60,570 nt of DNA from Nocardia nova NBRC 15556 (lineage in GTDB: Bacteria > Actinomycetota > Actinomycetes > Mycobacteriales > Mycobacteriaceae), in NCBI RefSeq assembly GCF_001613005.1, contig NZ_BDBN01000066.1, positions 1 through 60,570 of the forward strand, read 5' to 3'. Positions within the stretch are counted from its first letter, which is position 1. Each line of letters starts with the position of its first letter. A program made the translations under genes and the position numbers. Below are positions 14,745 through 23,540 of this stretch, piece by piece. The notes beneath the pieces were generated by a model. It did no database searches and was not told the origin of the DNA. It saw only the letters and a list, made by a program, of their open reading frames with translations.

Positions 14745-16142
14745 ATGGTCACGCAACGTCCGATATCGCCCTTCGAGTCGGGTTACTTCCAGGAACACGC
14801 CACCTTCGGTTCCGTGCCGGTCGGCGGGATGGCGCTGTTCATCGGGTCGACCGTGGAAGGGGAATTCGACACCGAACTGCTGCGCACGGTGCTGGCCGAA
14901 CTGGCCGCCGAGCATCCGCTGCTCAGCTGTCGCCGATTCGACGACGCCGGGGTGCCGGTACTTCGCCATGTCGAGGGCTATCGCCCCGCGGCCATCGAAA
15001 GTCCCGGTGGCGACATCGAATACGTCGACTTCGTCAACCAGCCGCAACCGTGGGACGAGGGCTTGTTCTTCGCGCGGGTGTTCCGCGAGGACGACCGGAC
15101 CCGCATCGTGCTCGTCGTCCATCACGGAATCACCGACGGCCGTTCGTCTTTCGCACTGCTGGACGAGATGTGGCGGCGCTACACCGCGCATCGCCGCGGG
15201 GCGCCGCTGCCGGTGCGCGCGAATCACGAACTGCCGCAAGCGGTCGACGAGCGCCTCGCCGCGGTCGTCTCCGGGGCGGAGGTCGACGAACTGCTCGCGG
15301 CGATGCGCACGATCATCGGTGAGCCGCCCGCGCGATTGCCGCGCGACGGCACGGCGGGGTCGGGGCGCGGTCTGTTCGTCGCCGAGCGGATCGAGCTGGA
15401 ACCGGAGGAGACCGCGGCCTTCGCCGCCGCGGCGCGCTCGGCCGGGATCGGGGTGAACGCCTTGCTGAGCGGGTGTGCGCTGGCCGCGGTCCGGGCCGAA
15501 CTGGGCGGCGTGGGCGCACTGCCGATGGTCTGCGGCTATGCCGCCGATATGCGGGCCGCGGTGGATCCGTGGCTGCCCGACGAGACGGTCCTCAACTGCG
15601 CCTCCGGCTGGGGCACGCTACTGGCGGTGGCCGAATCCGCCGATCCGTTCGAACTGGGCAGGGTGGTGCACGCCGACGTCCGCGCGGCCCTGGAGCGCCG
15701 CGACCCCGCGCGTCTGGCGTTGGCGGGCCGGTACATTCGCGACGAGGCCACCGCGCGGATACTCGCGGAACAGCCCACTATCGCGCTGTCGAACATCGGG
15801 CGGGTGCCGGACCATATCCTCCCCGAGGGGGTGCGGCTGGTGCGGGACAACCTGCTCGCCATGGGGCCCGGCATGCCGCCCAAGCTGACCGCGTTCACCC
15901 TGGGGGAGCGGCTGACGGTGCAGGTGGAATACGACACCAACGATCACAGCCGCGCCCAGATGGGCCGGGTGCGCCGCAATCTCGCGGAGTTGTTGCACCG
16001 CACCGCCGGCCGCGCGGGAACGCCATCCGCCGACGGCTCGGTTCCGCCATCCGCGGACGGCTCGGTTTCGCCCTCCGGCGGCGACGCCGAGCGCGCGGAC
16101 GCCGGCGTCGCCTCGAAATTCACATGGTGGCGGCGTCGATGA
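14745..16142 (+). CDS. PapA5-like condensation-type acyltransferase
   Basis: This is a 465-residue protein of the condensation-domain acyltransferase family. HHGITDG fits the catalytic HHxxxDG motif (about residues 126-132). The two-lobed fold is supported by ALSNIGRVPDH and MGPGMPPKLTAFTLGERLTVQVEYD. PapA5 of M. tuberculosis (422 residues) esterifies phthiocerol with mycocerosate; relatives acylate other long-chain diols or sugars. The last 45 residues are a low-complexity Pro/Ser/Asp/Gly tail with a tandem repeat, not part of the fold. ATG 14745 has GAGAGG upstream. It is probably under the divergent TetR. Its 3' end overlaps the convergent alcohol dehydrogenase by 23 bases. No polyketide synthase lies nearby. 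Confidence 0.8.
   Translation: MVTQRPISPFESGYFQEHATFGSVPVGGMALFIGSTVEGEFDTELLRTVLAELAAEHPLLSCRRFDDAGVPVLRHVEGYRPAAIESPGGDIEYVDFVNQPQPWDEGLFFARVFREDDRTRIVLVVHHGITDGRSSFALLDEMWRRYTAHRRGAPLPVRANHELPQAVDERLAAVVSGAEVDELLAAMRTIIGEPPARLPRDGTAGSGRGLFVAERIELEPEETAAFAAAARSAGIGVNALLSGCALAAVRAELGGVGALPMVCGYAADMRAAVDPWLPDETVLNCASGWGTLLAVAESADPFELGRVVHADVRAALERRDPARLALAGRYIRDEATARILAEQPTIALSNIGRVPDHILPEGVRLVRDNLLAMGPGMPPKLTAFTLGERLTVQVEYDTNDHSRAQMGRVRRNLAELLHRTAGRAGTPSADGSVPPSADGSVSPSGGDAERADAGVASKFTWWRRR
16023..16070 (+). repeat. 24-bp direct repeat in the acyltransferase tail
   Basis: Two adjacent 24-base units, at 16023-16046 and 16047-16070, differ at only two positions and encode PSADGSVP then PSADGSVS. 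A third degenerate unit follows. It is a low-complexity extension and may vary between strains. Confidence 0.75.
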
Positions 16143-17172
16143 CGAACCGGTACCGGACGTCGCTGGCGACCACGCGCTCGTAGGCCTCGTCGATGCGGTC
16201 GGCGGAGATGACCTCGATTTCCGCGCCGATGCCGTGTTCGGCGCAGAAGTTCAGCATCTCCTGGGTTTGCGGGATGCCGCCGATATTCGACCCGGCCAGC
16301 GACCGGCGGTTGCCGGTGAGGGTGAAGGGGCGCACCGCGAGCGGCTGCTCGGGCAGGCCGAGGATCACCATGGTGCCGTCGAGGTTCAGCAGACGCATAT
16401 AGGTGTCGATCGGCAGATCGGCCGAGACGGTGTTGATGATCAGGTCGAACCGGTTGCGCAGATCGCGGAAGATCTGGCGGTCGGTGGTGGCGTAGTAGTG
16501 GTGCGCGCCGAACCGCCGGCCGTCGTCCTCTTTGCTCAGCGAATGGCTCAGCACCGTCACCTCGGCGCCCATCGCGGCGGCGATCTTCACCCCGACATGG
16601 CCCAGCCCACCCATGCCGATGATCGCCACCTGCTTGCCCGGGCCCGCGTTCCAGTGCCGCAGCGGTGAATACAGGGTGATGCCCGCGCACAGCAGCGGCG
16701 CGGCCTCGTCCAGTCCGATGCCCTCCGGAATGCTCACCACGAAGCCGTCGGTCACCACCACCTGGCTGGAATAGCCGCCGAGGGTGTAGCCGCCGGCCTG
16801 GATCTCCTCCGGGACGGCGCCGTTGTAGGTCATGGTGGCGCCGCGCACGCAGTACTGCTGCTCACCGGCCAGGCACGGCTCGCACTGTCCGCACGAATCG
16901 ACCATGCAGCCCACGCCCACCCGGTCGCCGACCGAGAACTCGGTCACCTCCGGGCCGACCGCGGCGACCAGACCGGCGATCTCGTGGCCCGGGACGCAGG
17001 GGTACTTGGTGCCGTGCCACTCGTTGCGGGCGGTGTGGATGTCGGAGTGGCAGATGCCGGCGTACTTGATGTCGATCAGCACGTCGTGCGGGCCGAGTGC
17101 GCGGCGTTCGATGGTGGTCTTGGTGAACCGGCCGTCGGGCGCGGAAACGGAATACGCGGCAGCTGTCGTCAT
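16120..17172 (-). CDS. NAD(P)-dependent zinc alcohol dehydrogenase
   Basis: This is a 350-residue medium-chain dehydrogenase/reductase. Catalytic zinc ligands are the Cys in GICHSDIHT and the His/Glu in PGHEIAGLV. The structural zinc lobe is CGQCEPCLAGEQQYC. The cofactor site is IGMGGLGHVGVKIAA. It resembles the AdhC/cinnamyl-alcohol type that reduces aldehydes with NADPH. ATG 17172 is chosen because the conserved part starts at MTTAAAYSVSA; upstream in-frame codons extend into the divergent ZIP gene. Only 20 bases separate the two start codons. The 3' end overlaps the acyltransferase tail. Confidence 0.9.
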   Translation of the reverse strand: MTTAAAYSVSAPDGRFTKTTIERRALGPHDVLIDIKYAGICHSDIHTARNEWHGTKYPCVPGHEIAGLVAAVGPEVTEFSVGDRVGVGCMVDSCGQCEPCLAGEQQYCVRGATMTYNGAVPEEIQAGGYTLGGYSSQVVVTDGFVVSIPEGIGLDEAAPLLCAGITLYSPLRHWNAGPGKQVAIIGMGGLGHVGVKIAAAMGAEVTVLSHSLSKEDDGRRFGAHHYYATTDRQIFRDLRNRFDLIINTVSADLPIDTYMRLLNLDGTMVILGLPEQPLAVRPFTLTGNRRSLAGSNIGGIPQTQEMLNFCAEHGIGAEIEVISADRIDEAYERVVASDVRYRFVIDAATM

Positions 17173-17192
17173 GCGTTCATGCCTACCCCCGC

Positions 17193-18047
17193 ATGGATGC
17201 CTACGCAAACCACCCGCCTGGAGCGACGCGACCGGAGCGGGGGCCATACCCACCACCGGCGACCCGCCGGTCGGATGTGCTCGGCGGGCTCGCGCCGATA
17301 TCGGATGCTGATCCGGTGGCGATCGTGCTGGCGTTGATATCGATGTGTTCGACGCTGGCAGGCGGGTTGGCGGCCGCGCGCATCGGGGAGCGCAAGCGGC
17401 TGATCCTCGGCCTGGCCGCCGGGATCATGCTCGGCGTGGTCGCCTTCGACCTGATCCCCGATGCCCTGGCCGAATCCGACCGGGTCGTCTCGGGTGTACC
17501 AGGCGTGCTCGTGGCGGCCGTGATCGGCTTCTTCACCATTCACATCATCGAACGTGAGATGGCGATCCACATCGGGCACGAGCAGGATTTCGGCCGCCAC
17601 ACCCACGACTTCCCGTCGGTCGGACTGGTCGCCACCGGGGGATTGATCTTCCACAGCATGCTCGACGGTCTGAGCATCGGCGTCGGATTTCAGGCCGGCA
17701 CGGCGCTGGGCATCTCGGTCGCGATCGCGGTGATCTCGCACGACTTCGCCGACGGATTCAACGCCTTCACCATTCCCACGCTGTACGGCAATGCCCGGCG
17801 GCGGGCGCTGACCCTGCTGTTCCTGGATGCGCTGGCGCCGGTGGCGGGCGCGATCATCGGCACGGTGATCCGGGTGCCTCCCGACGTCGCGGGCCTGTAT
17901 CTGGGATATTTCGCCGGATTCCTGCTGTATCTGGCAACGAGTGACATTCTGCCGGAAGCACATTCGGGCCGCCCGTCGCGCACCGTGCTGTTCTGCACGA
18001 TCGCCGGTGCCGCGTTGATGTTCGCGGTGGCGGCATTGCAGGACTGA
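17193..18047 (+). CDS. ZIP family metal transporter
   Basis: This encodes 284 residues with about eight hydrophobic segments. TM4 has HSMLDGLSIGVGF and TM5 has SHDFADGFNAF, the metal-binding H-x3-D-G and H-D-F-x-D-G patterns of ZIP proteins, which import Zn, Fe or related divalent metals. A His-rich loop, HIGHEQDFGRHTHD, precedes TM4. The first 40 residues are Pro/Arg-rich and unlikely to be part of the transporter, so the true start may lie near GTG 17316 or thereabouts. No good ribosome binding site decides it. It is divergent from the zinc-dependent alcohol dehydrogenase, 20 bases away. Confidence 0.8.
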   Translation: MDAYANHPPGATRPERGPYPPPATRRSDVLGGLAPISDADPVAIVLALISMCSTLAGGLAAARIGERKRLILGLAAGIMLGVVAFDLIPDALAESDRVVSGVPGVLVAAVIGFFTIHIIEREMAIHIGHEQDFGRHTHDFPSVGLVATGGLIFHSMLDGLSIGVGFQAGTALGISVAIAVISHDFADGFNAFTIPTLYGNARRRALTLLFLDALAPVAGAIIGTVIRVPPDVAGLYLGYFAGFLLYLATSDILPEAHSGRPSRTVLFCTIAGAALMFAVAALQD

Positions 18048-18129
18048 TACCGGGCGCCGCGCCGATTTGGTACACATAAAAGCACAAACTCCGCCAGCCC
18101 ACCCCGGGCATGCAGAATCGGGAGCGGCG

Positions 18130-19242
18130 ATGGACGAGCAGCATTCGGGCCGGCAATCGCGTCCGGCTCGCGGCGGGTGGCTGTCGACGGTCGTCTTCGT
18201 GCTCGTCATGGCCCTGGTCGGCGCGGCATTCCTGGGCTACCGCGGGGATCTGCCACGGTGGGCGGTGCCCGCGGGCCACTCCACCTCGGCGCTGTTCGGG
18301 CCGCCCGTGCCGCCGATGGATCCCGCGGCGGTGGCCTCGGCCGTCGAACCCGAACTGGTGAACATCAACGTGTCGATCCGGCCCAGCGGGATGGGCGCGG
18401 CCGGATCGGGCATCGTGCTCAGTCCCGACGGTGAGATCCTGACCAGCCACCACGTGGTGAAGGGCGCGGAGACCATCACCGTCGGCGATCTCGGCAACGG
18501 CGGGCACTATCCGGCGACGGTGCTCGGCTACGACTCCGACGCCGATATCGCCCTGCTGTCGCTGAGCGGGGCGGCGGCGCTGTCGGTGGCCCGCATCGGC
18601 AGCTCCGCCGGGGTCCGGGTGGGCGATCAGGCGCTGGCGATCGGCAATGCGGGCGGAACCGGTTCCCCGACCGCGACACCGGGCACGGTCACCGCGCTGG
18701 ATGCCTCGATCGTGGCGCGCGATACCGCCGATCTGTCGCGCAAGGCGTTGATCGGCATGATCGAGGTGGCCGCGCCGGTGGTCTCCGGACAGTCCGGTGG
18801 CGCCTTGGTCGACCGGACCGGCGCGGTGATCGGCGTGGTGACCGCCGCCTCGGGCGAACTGTCCCGGCAGCAGGGGCAGGCCAGCGGCTACGCGGTGCCG
18901 ATCGATCGGGCGTTGAGTGTGGTGCGCCAGATCCGCACCGGCATTCCGACCGATACGGTCCACGTCGGCCCCACCGCGACACTCGGCGTCCTGACCTCCG
19001 ATGCCAAACCCTCCGGCGCCCGGGTGGACGTGGCGATCTACGGGCTGCCGGCCTTCACTGCCGGGCTCGATTCCGGCGAGGTGATCGTCGCGGTCGACGA
19101 CACACCGGTCACCTCGGCGCAGACGCTCAAGGCAGCGCTCAACGTGCGCCGGCCGGACGAGGTGATCCGGCTGGATCTGGTCGAGCCGGACGGCACGCAC
19201 CGCACGCTCGCGGTGACGCTGGCCGCCGGCCCGCCCAACTGA
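18130..19242 (+). CDS. membrane-anchored trypsin-like serine protease with PDZ domain
   Basis: This encodes 370 residues from ATG 18130, with GGGAGCGG upstream. There is one N-terminal transmembrane segment (LSTVVFVLVMALVGAAFLGY), so the protease faces outside. The catalytic His is in TSHHVVKG, the Asp in DSDADIALL and the Ser in SGQSGGALVD. A C-terminal PDZ domain (YGLPAFTAGLDSGEVIVAVD) follows. The layout is that of HtrA/PepD-like proteases in envelope quality control. It ends directly against the convergent vkor gene with no gap. Confidence 0.85.
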   Translation: MDEQHSGRQSRPARGGWLSTVVFVLVMALVGAAFLGYRGDLPRWAVPAGHSTSALFGPPVPPMDPAAVASAVEPELVNINVSIRPSGMGAAGSGIVLSPDGEILTSHHVVKGAETITVGDLGNGGHYPATVLGYDSDADIALLSLSGAAALSVARIGSSAGVRVGDQALAIGNAGGTGSPTATPGTVTALDASIVARDTADLSRKALIGMIEVAAPVVSGQSGGALVDRTGAVIGVVTAASGELSRQQGQASGYAVPIDRALSVVRQIRTGIPTDTVHVGPTATLGVLTSDAKPSGARVDVAIYGLPAFTAGLDSGEVIVAVDDTPVTSAQTLKAALNVRRPDEVIRLDLVEPDGTHRTLAVTLAAGPPN

Positions 19243-19809
19243 TCAGAACAGCGAGAGCCAGTAGTCCTGGAAGCGCAGGAAGACCAGCAGCAGCACGATC
19301 GCGTAGTAGACCACCACGATCGTCCACCGCCACTGCGCGACGATGCCCATGATCCCGCGGGCCCCACCCCACAGCTGATCGGTGACGACCGCCAGGCAGA
19401 CCGGCGTGAACGTCCACACCACCATGCAGTACGGGCACAGCGCGCCGATGCGGTAGAGGCTCTGGAAGATCAGCCAGAAGATGAAGCCCATCCCGGCGAC
19501 CAGGCCGATCCACAGCCCGCCCCAGAACCAGCGCGGCAGGCCGACACCGGCCACCGCGAGCACCGCGATGGTGACCGCCACCGAGAATCCCGTGACGCCG
19601 ATGATCGGATTCGGGAATCCGAACACCGACGCCTGGTGGGTGGCCATCACCGAGCCACAGGACAGGATCGGATTGATGCTGCACGACGGCCGGTAGGACG
19701 GATCCTTCAGCAGTTTGAAGTCTTCGATCGTCAACGTCACAGCGGCCAGCCAGCCCAGCAGGGTGCCGAGCAGGAGTAGCCACGCGGGGCGGGGCCGGAC
19801 GGTGATCAC
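19243..19809 (-). CDS. vitamin K epoxide reductase (VKOR) family protein
   Basis: This is a 188-residue membrane protein with about five hydrophobic segments. The active-site pair CPYC follows YRIGAL, and the loop cysteines lie in YRPSCSINPILSCGSV, as in bacterial VKOR. These proteins reoxidise DsbA-like proteins using quinone, replacing DsbB. Its ATG overlaps the stop of the upstream DsbA-like gene (ATGA, 19806-19809), so the two form a coupled oxidative-folding unit. Confidence 0.9.
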   Translation of the reverse strand: MITVRPRPAWLLLLGTLLGWLAAVTLTIEDFKLLKDPSYRPSCSINPILSCGSVMATHQASVFGFPNPIIGVTGFSVAVTIAVLAVAGVGLPRWFWGGLWIGLVAGMGFIFWLIFQSLYRIGALCPYCMVVWTFTPVCLAVVTDQLWGGARGIMGIVAQWRWTIVVVYYAIVLLLVFLRFQDYWLSLF

Positions 19810-20594
19810 TTGGCCGCGGCCTCGATCACCGGGCGCAGACCGTCGGGCTGCATCAGCTGCTGCGAGCTGGTGATCTGCTTACCGTTCACGTACACCGTCG
19901 GCGTGGACTTGATGCCGCTGTTGAGCACGTCCTTGGTGGTCTTCTGCACGTACTTGTCGTACTTGTCCGACGTGATGCACTCGGCCACGGCCGGATCGGT
20001 GTAGCCGGCGGCCTGGGCGATCTGCACCAGCTTCTCGTCGGGCAGGCCGGTGCCGCCCTCCGGGGGCTGCTGCTCGTACATGGTGGTCAGCCACGGCAGG
20101 AACTTGGTCGGGTCGGAGCCGGCGACGCAGTAGGCGGCGTTGGCCGCGCGCGAGGAGTAGCGGGTGCCGCCCGAGGACTGATCCAGGAACGCGATGATGT
20201 TGTAGCGCACGCTGGCCGTGCCGGCGTTCACCGCGTCCTCGATGGCCTTGGCGTTGGCGGTCTCGAACATCTTGCAGGCCGGGCACTGCAGGTCGGCGAC
20301 GACCCGGATGTCGACCTTGGCGCCGGGCTTGCCGATCTTGATCTCGCCCTGGTCGGTGATCGAGCCGGTGACCGCGTCGGGCGAGGCCGGCTGCGCGGCG
20401 ACCGAGGGCACCGGCCCGGTGTCGTTCTTGTTGGACTGTTTGACGGCGATGCTGATGCCGATGGCCGCAATGAGCGCGATCAGCACGGCCGCGACACCCA
20501 CCTGAATCAGGATCGTGCGCGTGCGATCTCCGCCTCGCACCGCCGTCAGCGAGTTCTTCCCACGCGGATTCTTGCTCACCTCGGAGTTCACCAC
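19806..20594 (-). CDS. DsbA-like membrane-anchored thiol-disulfide oxidoreductase
   Basis: This encodes 262 residues with a cytosolic basic start, one transmembrane anchor (ILIQVGVAAVLIALIAAIGI) and an extracytoplasmic DsbA-like thioredoxin domain. The redox motif CPAC sits in ADLQCPACKMFE, and the cis-Pro loop is STPTVYVNGK. It introduces disulfides into exported proteins and is recycled by the VKOR encoded next. The first of two adjacent GTG codons (20594) is taken as the start; AGGAAAGG lies just upstream. An additional cysteine pair (AYCVAGS, AECITS) is typical of actinobacterial DsbA. Confidence 0.92.
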   Translation of the reverse strand: MVNSEVSKNPRGKNSLTAVRGGDRTRTILIQVGVAAVLIALIAAIGISIAVKQSNKNDTGPVPSVAAQPASPDAVTGSITDQGEIKIGKPGAKVDIRVVADLQCPACKMFETANAKAIEDAVNAGTASVRYNIIAFLDQSSGGTRYSSRAANAAYCVAGSDPTKFLPWLTTMYEQQPPEGGTGLPDEKLVQIAQAAGYTDPAVAECITSDKYDKYVQKTTKDVLNSGIKSTPTVYVNGKQITSSQQLMQPDGLRPVIEAAAK

Positions 20595-20811
20595 GCCTTT
20601 CCTGTGTTACGTGTCGGTGTGTGACATCGGTGTTGTGCGGCCGGGCGCCGCCTGCGATCGTACGGGCCGTCCGCCACGCCGTCGCGGTGCTGCATCGCGG
20701 GCGGGCGGCCACGCGAGGCACACTCGGCACCACATGATTCCCGGTCAACCTGAGAGATCCCCGAGATTCGGGTCGAAATATCCGCGGTGGTGACCGGCGT
20801 CTCCGTGCCGA

Positions 20812-21660
20812 TCAGCTCGCGGCGAGCCGCGCCTTCTCGGTGTCGATATCGAACTGCGGCGCGGGCCAGCCCAGCTTCAGACCACCCAGCGCATCGATGA
20901 GCAGTTCGGTGACGGCCAGGCGGGCGAACCACTTCCGGTCGGCCGGAACGACGAACCACGGCGCGTGGTCGGTATCGGTGCGGTCCAATACGTCCTGATA
21001 GGCCTGCTGATAGTCGGGCCAGAGCGCGCGGTCGTCGATATCGCTCGGGTCGTACTTCCAGTACTTGTCCGAGCGTTCCAGCCGTTCGCCGAGGCGGCGC
21101 TTCTGTTCCTCCAGCGAGACGAACATCGCGACCTTGACGATCGTCGTGCCCGCCTCGGTGATTTCCCGTTCGAACCGATTGATCTCGTCGTAGCGCGACT
21201 CCCATTCCTCGCGCGGCACCAGGTTCTGCACCCGCACCACGAGGACGTCCTCGTAATGGGACCGGTCGAAGACGCCGATCTGACCGCCGGCCGGCAGCCG
21301 GTGGCGGATTCGCCACAGATAGTGGTGCCGGCGTTCCTCCTCGGTGGGAACGCCGAAGGCGGCATGCCGCACCCCCTGCGGGTCGACCATGCCGATCACG
21401 TGGCGCACCACGCCGCCCTTCCCCGCGGTGTCCATACCCTGCAGGATGAGCAGCAGGTTGCGGTGGTCACCCGAGCGGCCGTTCGCGAACAGCATCTCCT
21501 GCAGCTCCGACAGCACCTGGCCGCGTTCGGGCAGCAATTGCTCACCGAGTTTCTTGTCGCCGGTGAATCCGGGCGTCGCGGACAGGTCGTAGGAATCGAG
21601 CCGGACCCCGGCGGCTCGCAACGCGGTGGTGGGCGGTTCGGTCCACGGAGATTTCGCCAT
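20812..21660 (-). CDS. ppk2: polyphosphate kinase 2 family protein
   Basis: This is a 282-residue PPK2-type kinase that transfers phosphate between polyphosphate and nucleotides. Walker A is GMDTAGKGG and Walker B is FDRSHYEDVL. The lid region follows around VSLEEQKRRLGERL. It is the single-domain form. Whether it makes ATP, GTP or AMP/ADP products cannot be told by reading. It is monocistronic here, downstream of no obvious partner, but a Ppx exopolyphosphatase and SenX3-RegX3 are encoded near the other end of the window. Confidence 0.92.
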   Translation of the reverse strand: MAKSPWTEPPTTALRAAGVRLDSYDLSATPGFTGDKKLGEQLLPERGQVLSELQEMLFANGRSGDHRNLLLILQGMDTAGKGGVVRHVIGMVDPQGVRHAAFGVPTEEERRHHYLWRIRHRLPAGGQIGVFDRSHYEDVLVVRVQNLVPREEWESRYDEINRFEREITEAGTTIVKVAMFVSLEEQKRRLGERLERSDKYWKYDPSDIDDRALWPDYQQAYQDVLDRTDTDHAPWFVVPADRKWFARLAVTELLIDALGGLKLGWPAPQFDIDTEKARLAAS

Positions 21661-21715
21661 AACCGTCGAGTATGGTCGGCAGCCCCGACAGCCGGGCGGT
21701 GATCGTGCCCGTGAG

Positions 21716-22441
21716 TCAGCCGATTCCGGCCAGTCTCGTCAACTGTGCGGCGAATTCGGCGTCGTCGACCGGGGTCAGCACCAGCTCGGCGGCCGTGGTG
21801 AGCAGATAACGTCCGTCGCCGGTGATGTCGAGCCAGGTGCGATGCCGCGTCGGCGGCGACATGGGATTGTCGGGTGCGACGGTGACGGTGATGAATCCGC
21901 GCGCGTCGACCGGGGCGCGCAGCGTGCGGCGGAAGCGGGCGGCGCCCGGATCCTGCGGTGTGTCGATATCGCCGCCGGGATGGGCGTCGGTCCCGATGTC
22001 GAGCACCGCGTGCTGCGGTTCGCGCATCGGCCCGCGTGTGCCCGCCGGCGCCGAGCCGATCGCGGCCACCAGCCGTTCGCCCACCCCGCGCGCGTGGCAG
22101 ACGGCGACCGTGACGGCGTCGGGCCGCGCGATCAGCAGCCCGGCGTGCCGGTGGACGACGGCGGCGAAGGCGAGGATCAGTTCCGGCTCGTCCGCCGGTG
22201 TGGAGCGCCGGCCGGAGACGGTGATCGTGGTGGCGTCCGGCCGCGTGCACAGCAGCAGTGCGGCGGTGAGATCCGGATCCGTGTTGCGCGCATAGCGGGT
22301 GCGCAAACCCAGTGCGGCATATTCGGATTCGGTGCGCACGGTGGATTCCGGGATCATGTTCACCGGATAGGGACGGCGGTCGAGATCGGTTTCGGTGGCC
22401 CAGACGTGGGCGAACTCGTCCGGCGTCAGCACCCACTTCAC
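21716..22441 (-). CDS. ESX secretion-associated protein, EspG family
   Basis: This encodes 241 residues. The N-terminus MKWVLTPDEFAHVWATETDL followed by RRPYPV is the EspG pattern, and an alpha/beta body and a C-terminal sheet follow (TWLDITGDGRYLLTT). EspG proteins are cytosolic chaperones that bind the tip of PPE proteins for type VII secretion. The gene starts at a GTG sharing a base with the stop of the PPE-like gene upstream (TAGTG at 22441), so chaperone and client are coupled. No ESX core genes (EccB, EccC, EccD, MycP) occur in this window. Confidence 0.75.
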   Translation of the reverse strand: MKWVLTPDEFAHVWATETDLDRRPYPVNMIPESTVRTESEYAALGLRTRYARNTDPDLTAALLLCTRPDATTITVSGRRSTPADEPELILAFAAVVHRHAGLLIARPDAVTVAVCHARGVGERLVAAIGSAPAGTRGPMREPQHAVLDIGTDAHPGGDIDTPQDPGAARFRRTLRAPVDARGFITVTVAPDNPMSPPTRHRTWLDITGDGRYLLTTAAELVLTPVDDAEFAAQLTRLAGIG

Positions 22442-23013
22442 TACGGATGACCCCCACCCGAATCCGGCCGGGGTGCGGGAACGAAGCGCGGCACCCGGTC
22501 ACCGGAGGCGACCAGGGTGCTGTTGTAGCGGAAGGTCATGATGTCGCGGGCGTCGGCCAGGGCCGCGGCGGCGGCGACGTCGTGGGTCATCCGGCGGGCG
22601 CCGCCGTGCACCACCTCGGCGACCGGGTCGGGCAGCGGAACATAGGCCCGCGGCGCGGGCAGGGCGTCCCGAATGGATTGCGCCGCTTCCGCATCGGCCT
22701 CCAGCAGTTGCCGCAGCCGGGCGCAGACCTCGGCCGCGGCGGCGCCTCGTTCGACGAACGCCGCCGTCGCGGGTTCGGCCGCCGCGCGGGCTCGCCCGGA
22801 CCAATGCTCGAATTCGGCGTGCGTGGCCTCGGCGAAGGTCCGGAACGCCGCGGCGACGGCGTCGGCCTGCTGTTGCCAGGCCGCGGCCGCCTCACCGAGC
22901 GCGGCCGGATCCAGTGTCTCGTGCACCAGCTCCCACAGTTGCCGGTGGCTGTAGGAGCCGTACACCTCCCGATCCGCGACGAAGGGCGGATCGACATGCG
23001 ATGCGTCGGTCAC
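22441..23013 (-). CDS. PPE/WXG-like type VII secretion substrate
   Basis: This is a 190-residue, almost all-helical, Ala-rich protein. It carries a WSG turn (EFEHWSGRARAAAEP) after a long helix with EAAAAWQQQADAVAAAF, the helix-turn-helix layout of PPE and WXG100 proteins. The end is proline-rich (PRFVPAPRPDSGGGHP). It lacks the literal PPE start. It sits between a small helical protein gene (one base away upstream) and espG (overlapping downstream), the order expected for substrate pair plus chaperone. I infer that it is exported by an ESX system encoded elsewhere. The start is GTG 23013. Confidence 0.6.
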   Translation of the reverse strand: MTDASHVDPPFVADREVYGSYSHRQLWELVHETLDPAALGEAAAAWQQQADAVAAAFRTFAEATHAEFEHWSGRARAAAEPATAAFVERGAAAAEVCARLRQLLEADAEAAQSIRDALPAPRAYVPLPDPVAEVVHGGARRMTHDVAAAAALADARDIMTFRYNSTLVASGDRVPRFVPAPRPDSGGGHP

Positions 23014-23014
23014 C

Positions 23015-23401
23015 TCACACTCCCGGCTCGGGCCGGATCAGCGCCAGCGCCGCGCGGTTGGCGGCCTCGGCCTCGTCGAAGTGTTTCCCCGCGGCCAGAT
23101 AGGCGGCCTTGAACAGCAGTGCCGTCTGCTGGAACGAGAGGACGGTGTCGAGGAATTCGCCTCCTTTGCGGGAGAATCCGCGCGCCAGGGACCGGCCGGA
23201 GGCGAGTTCGCCGAAGCCGCGCACCGCCGTCGGTACGGCGCCGCTGCTGCGAGCGGCATGGAGATCCTCGACGAGACGGTCGCAGGCCGCCGCGAGATTG
23301 CGCGCGGTGTCCTCGGCGATCTCGAACACCTCCGCTCCGGAACCTGTTGCCGCGGCGTACAACTCGCGCGCCAGATGCTGGCCGGTCTCCGGAATCGGCA
23401 C
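23015..23401 (-). CDS. small helical protein, likely partner of the PPE-like protein
   Basis: This encodes 128 residues, mostly alpha-helical and Ala/Glu-rich (ARELYAAATGSGAEVFEIAE, then NLAAACDRLVEDLHAA). No signal peptide or transmembrane segment is seen. It resembles the PE/WXG-type or EspC/DUF2580-like first gene of small ESX substrate operons in Nocardia. I see no clear YxxxD/E export motif at the C-terminus. GTG 23401 is preceded by GGAAGGGG. It is coupled to the next gene (TGA, one base, GTG). The function as half of a heterodimer is inferred from position. Confidence 0.5.
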   Translation of the reverse strand: MPIPETGQHLARELYAAATGSGAEVFEIAEDTARNLAAACDRLVEDLHAARSSGAVPTAVRGFGELASGRSLARGFSRKGGEFLDTVLSFQQTALLFKAAYLAAGKHFDEAEAANRAALALIRPEPGV

Positions 23402-23540
23402 CGTGATGATCCCCTTCCGCCCGAGAGTTTCCCGCGAGCGAGCTTACCGGAGCAGCGGTCGCCGGGCGCGTGGCGACGCATTGTGAATGCGCACATCGAT
23501 GGGCGCGAAAAATGTGTAAATCACTGTGGCGCTGTCTGTT

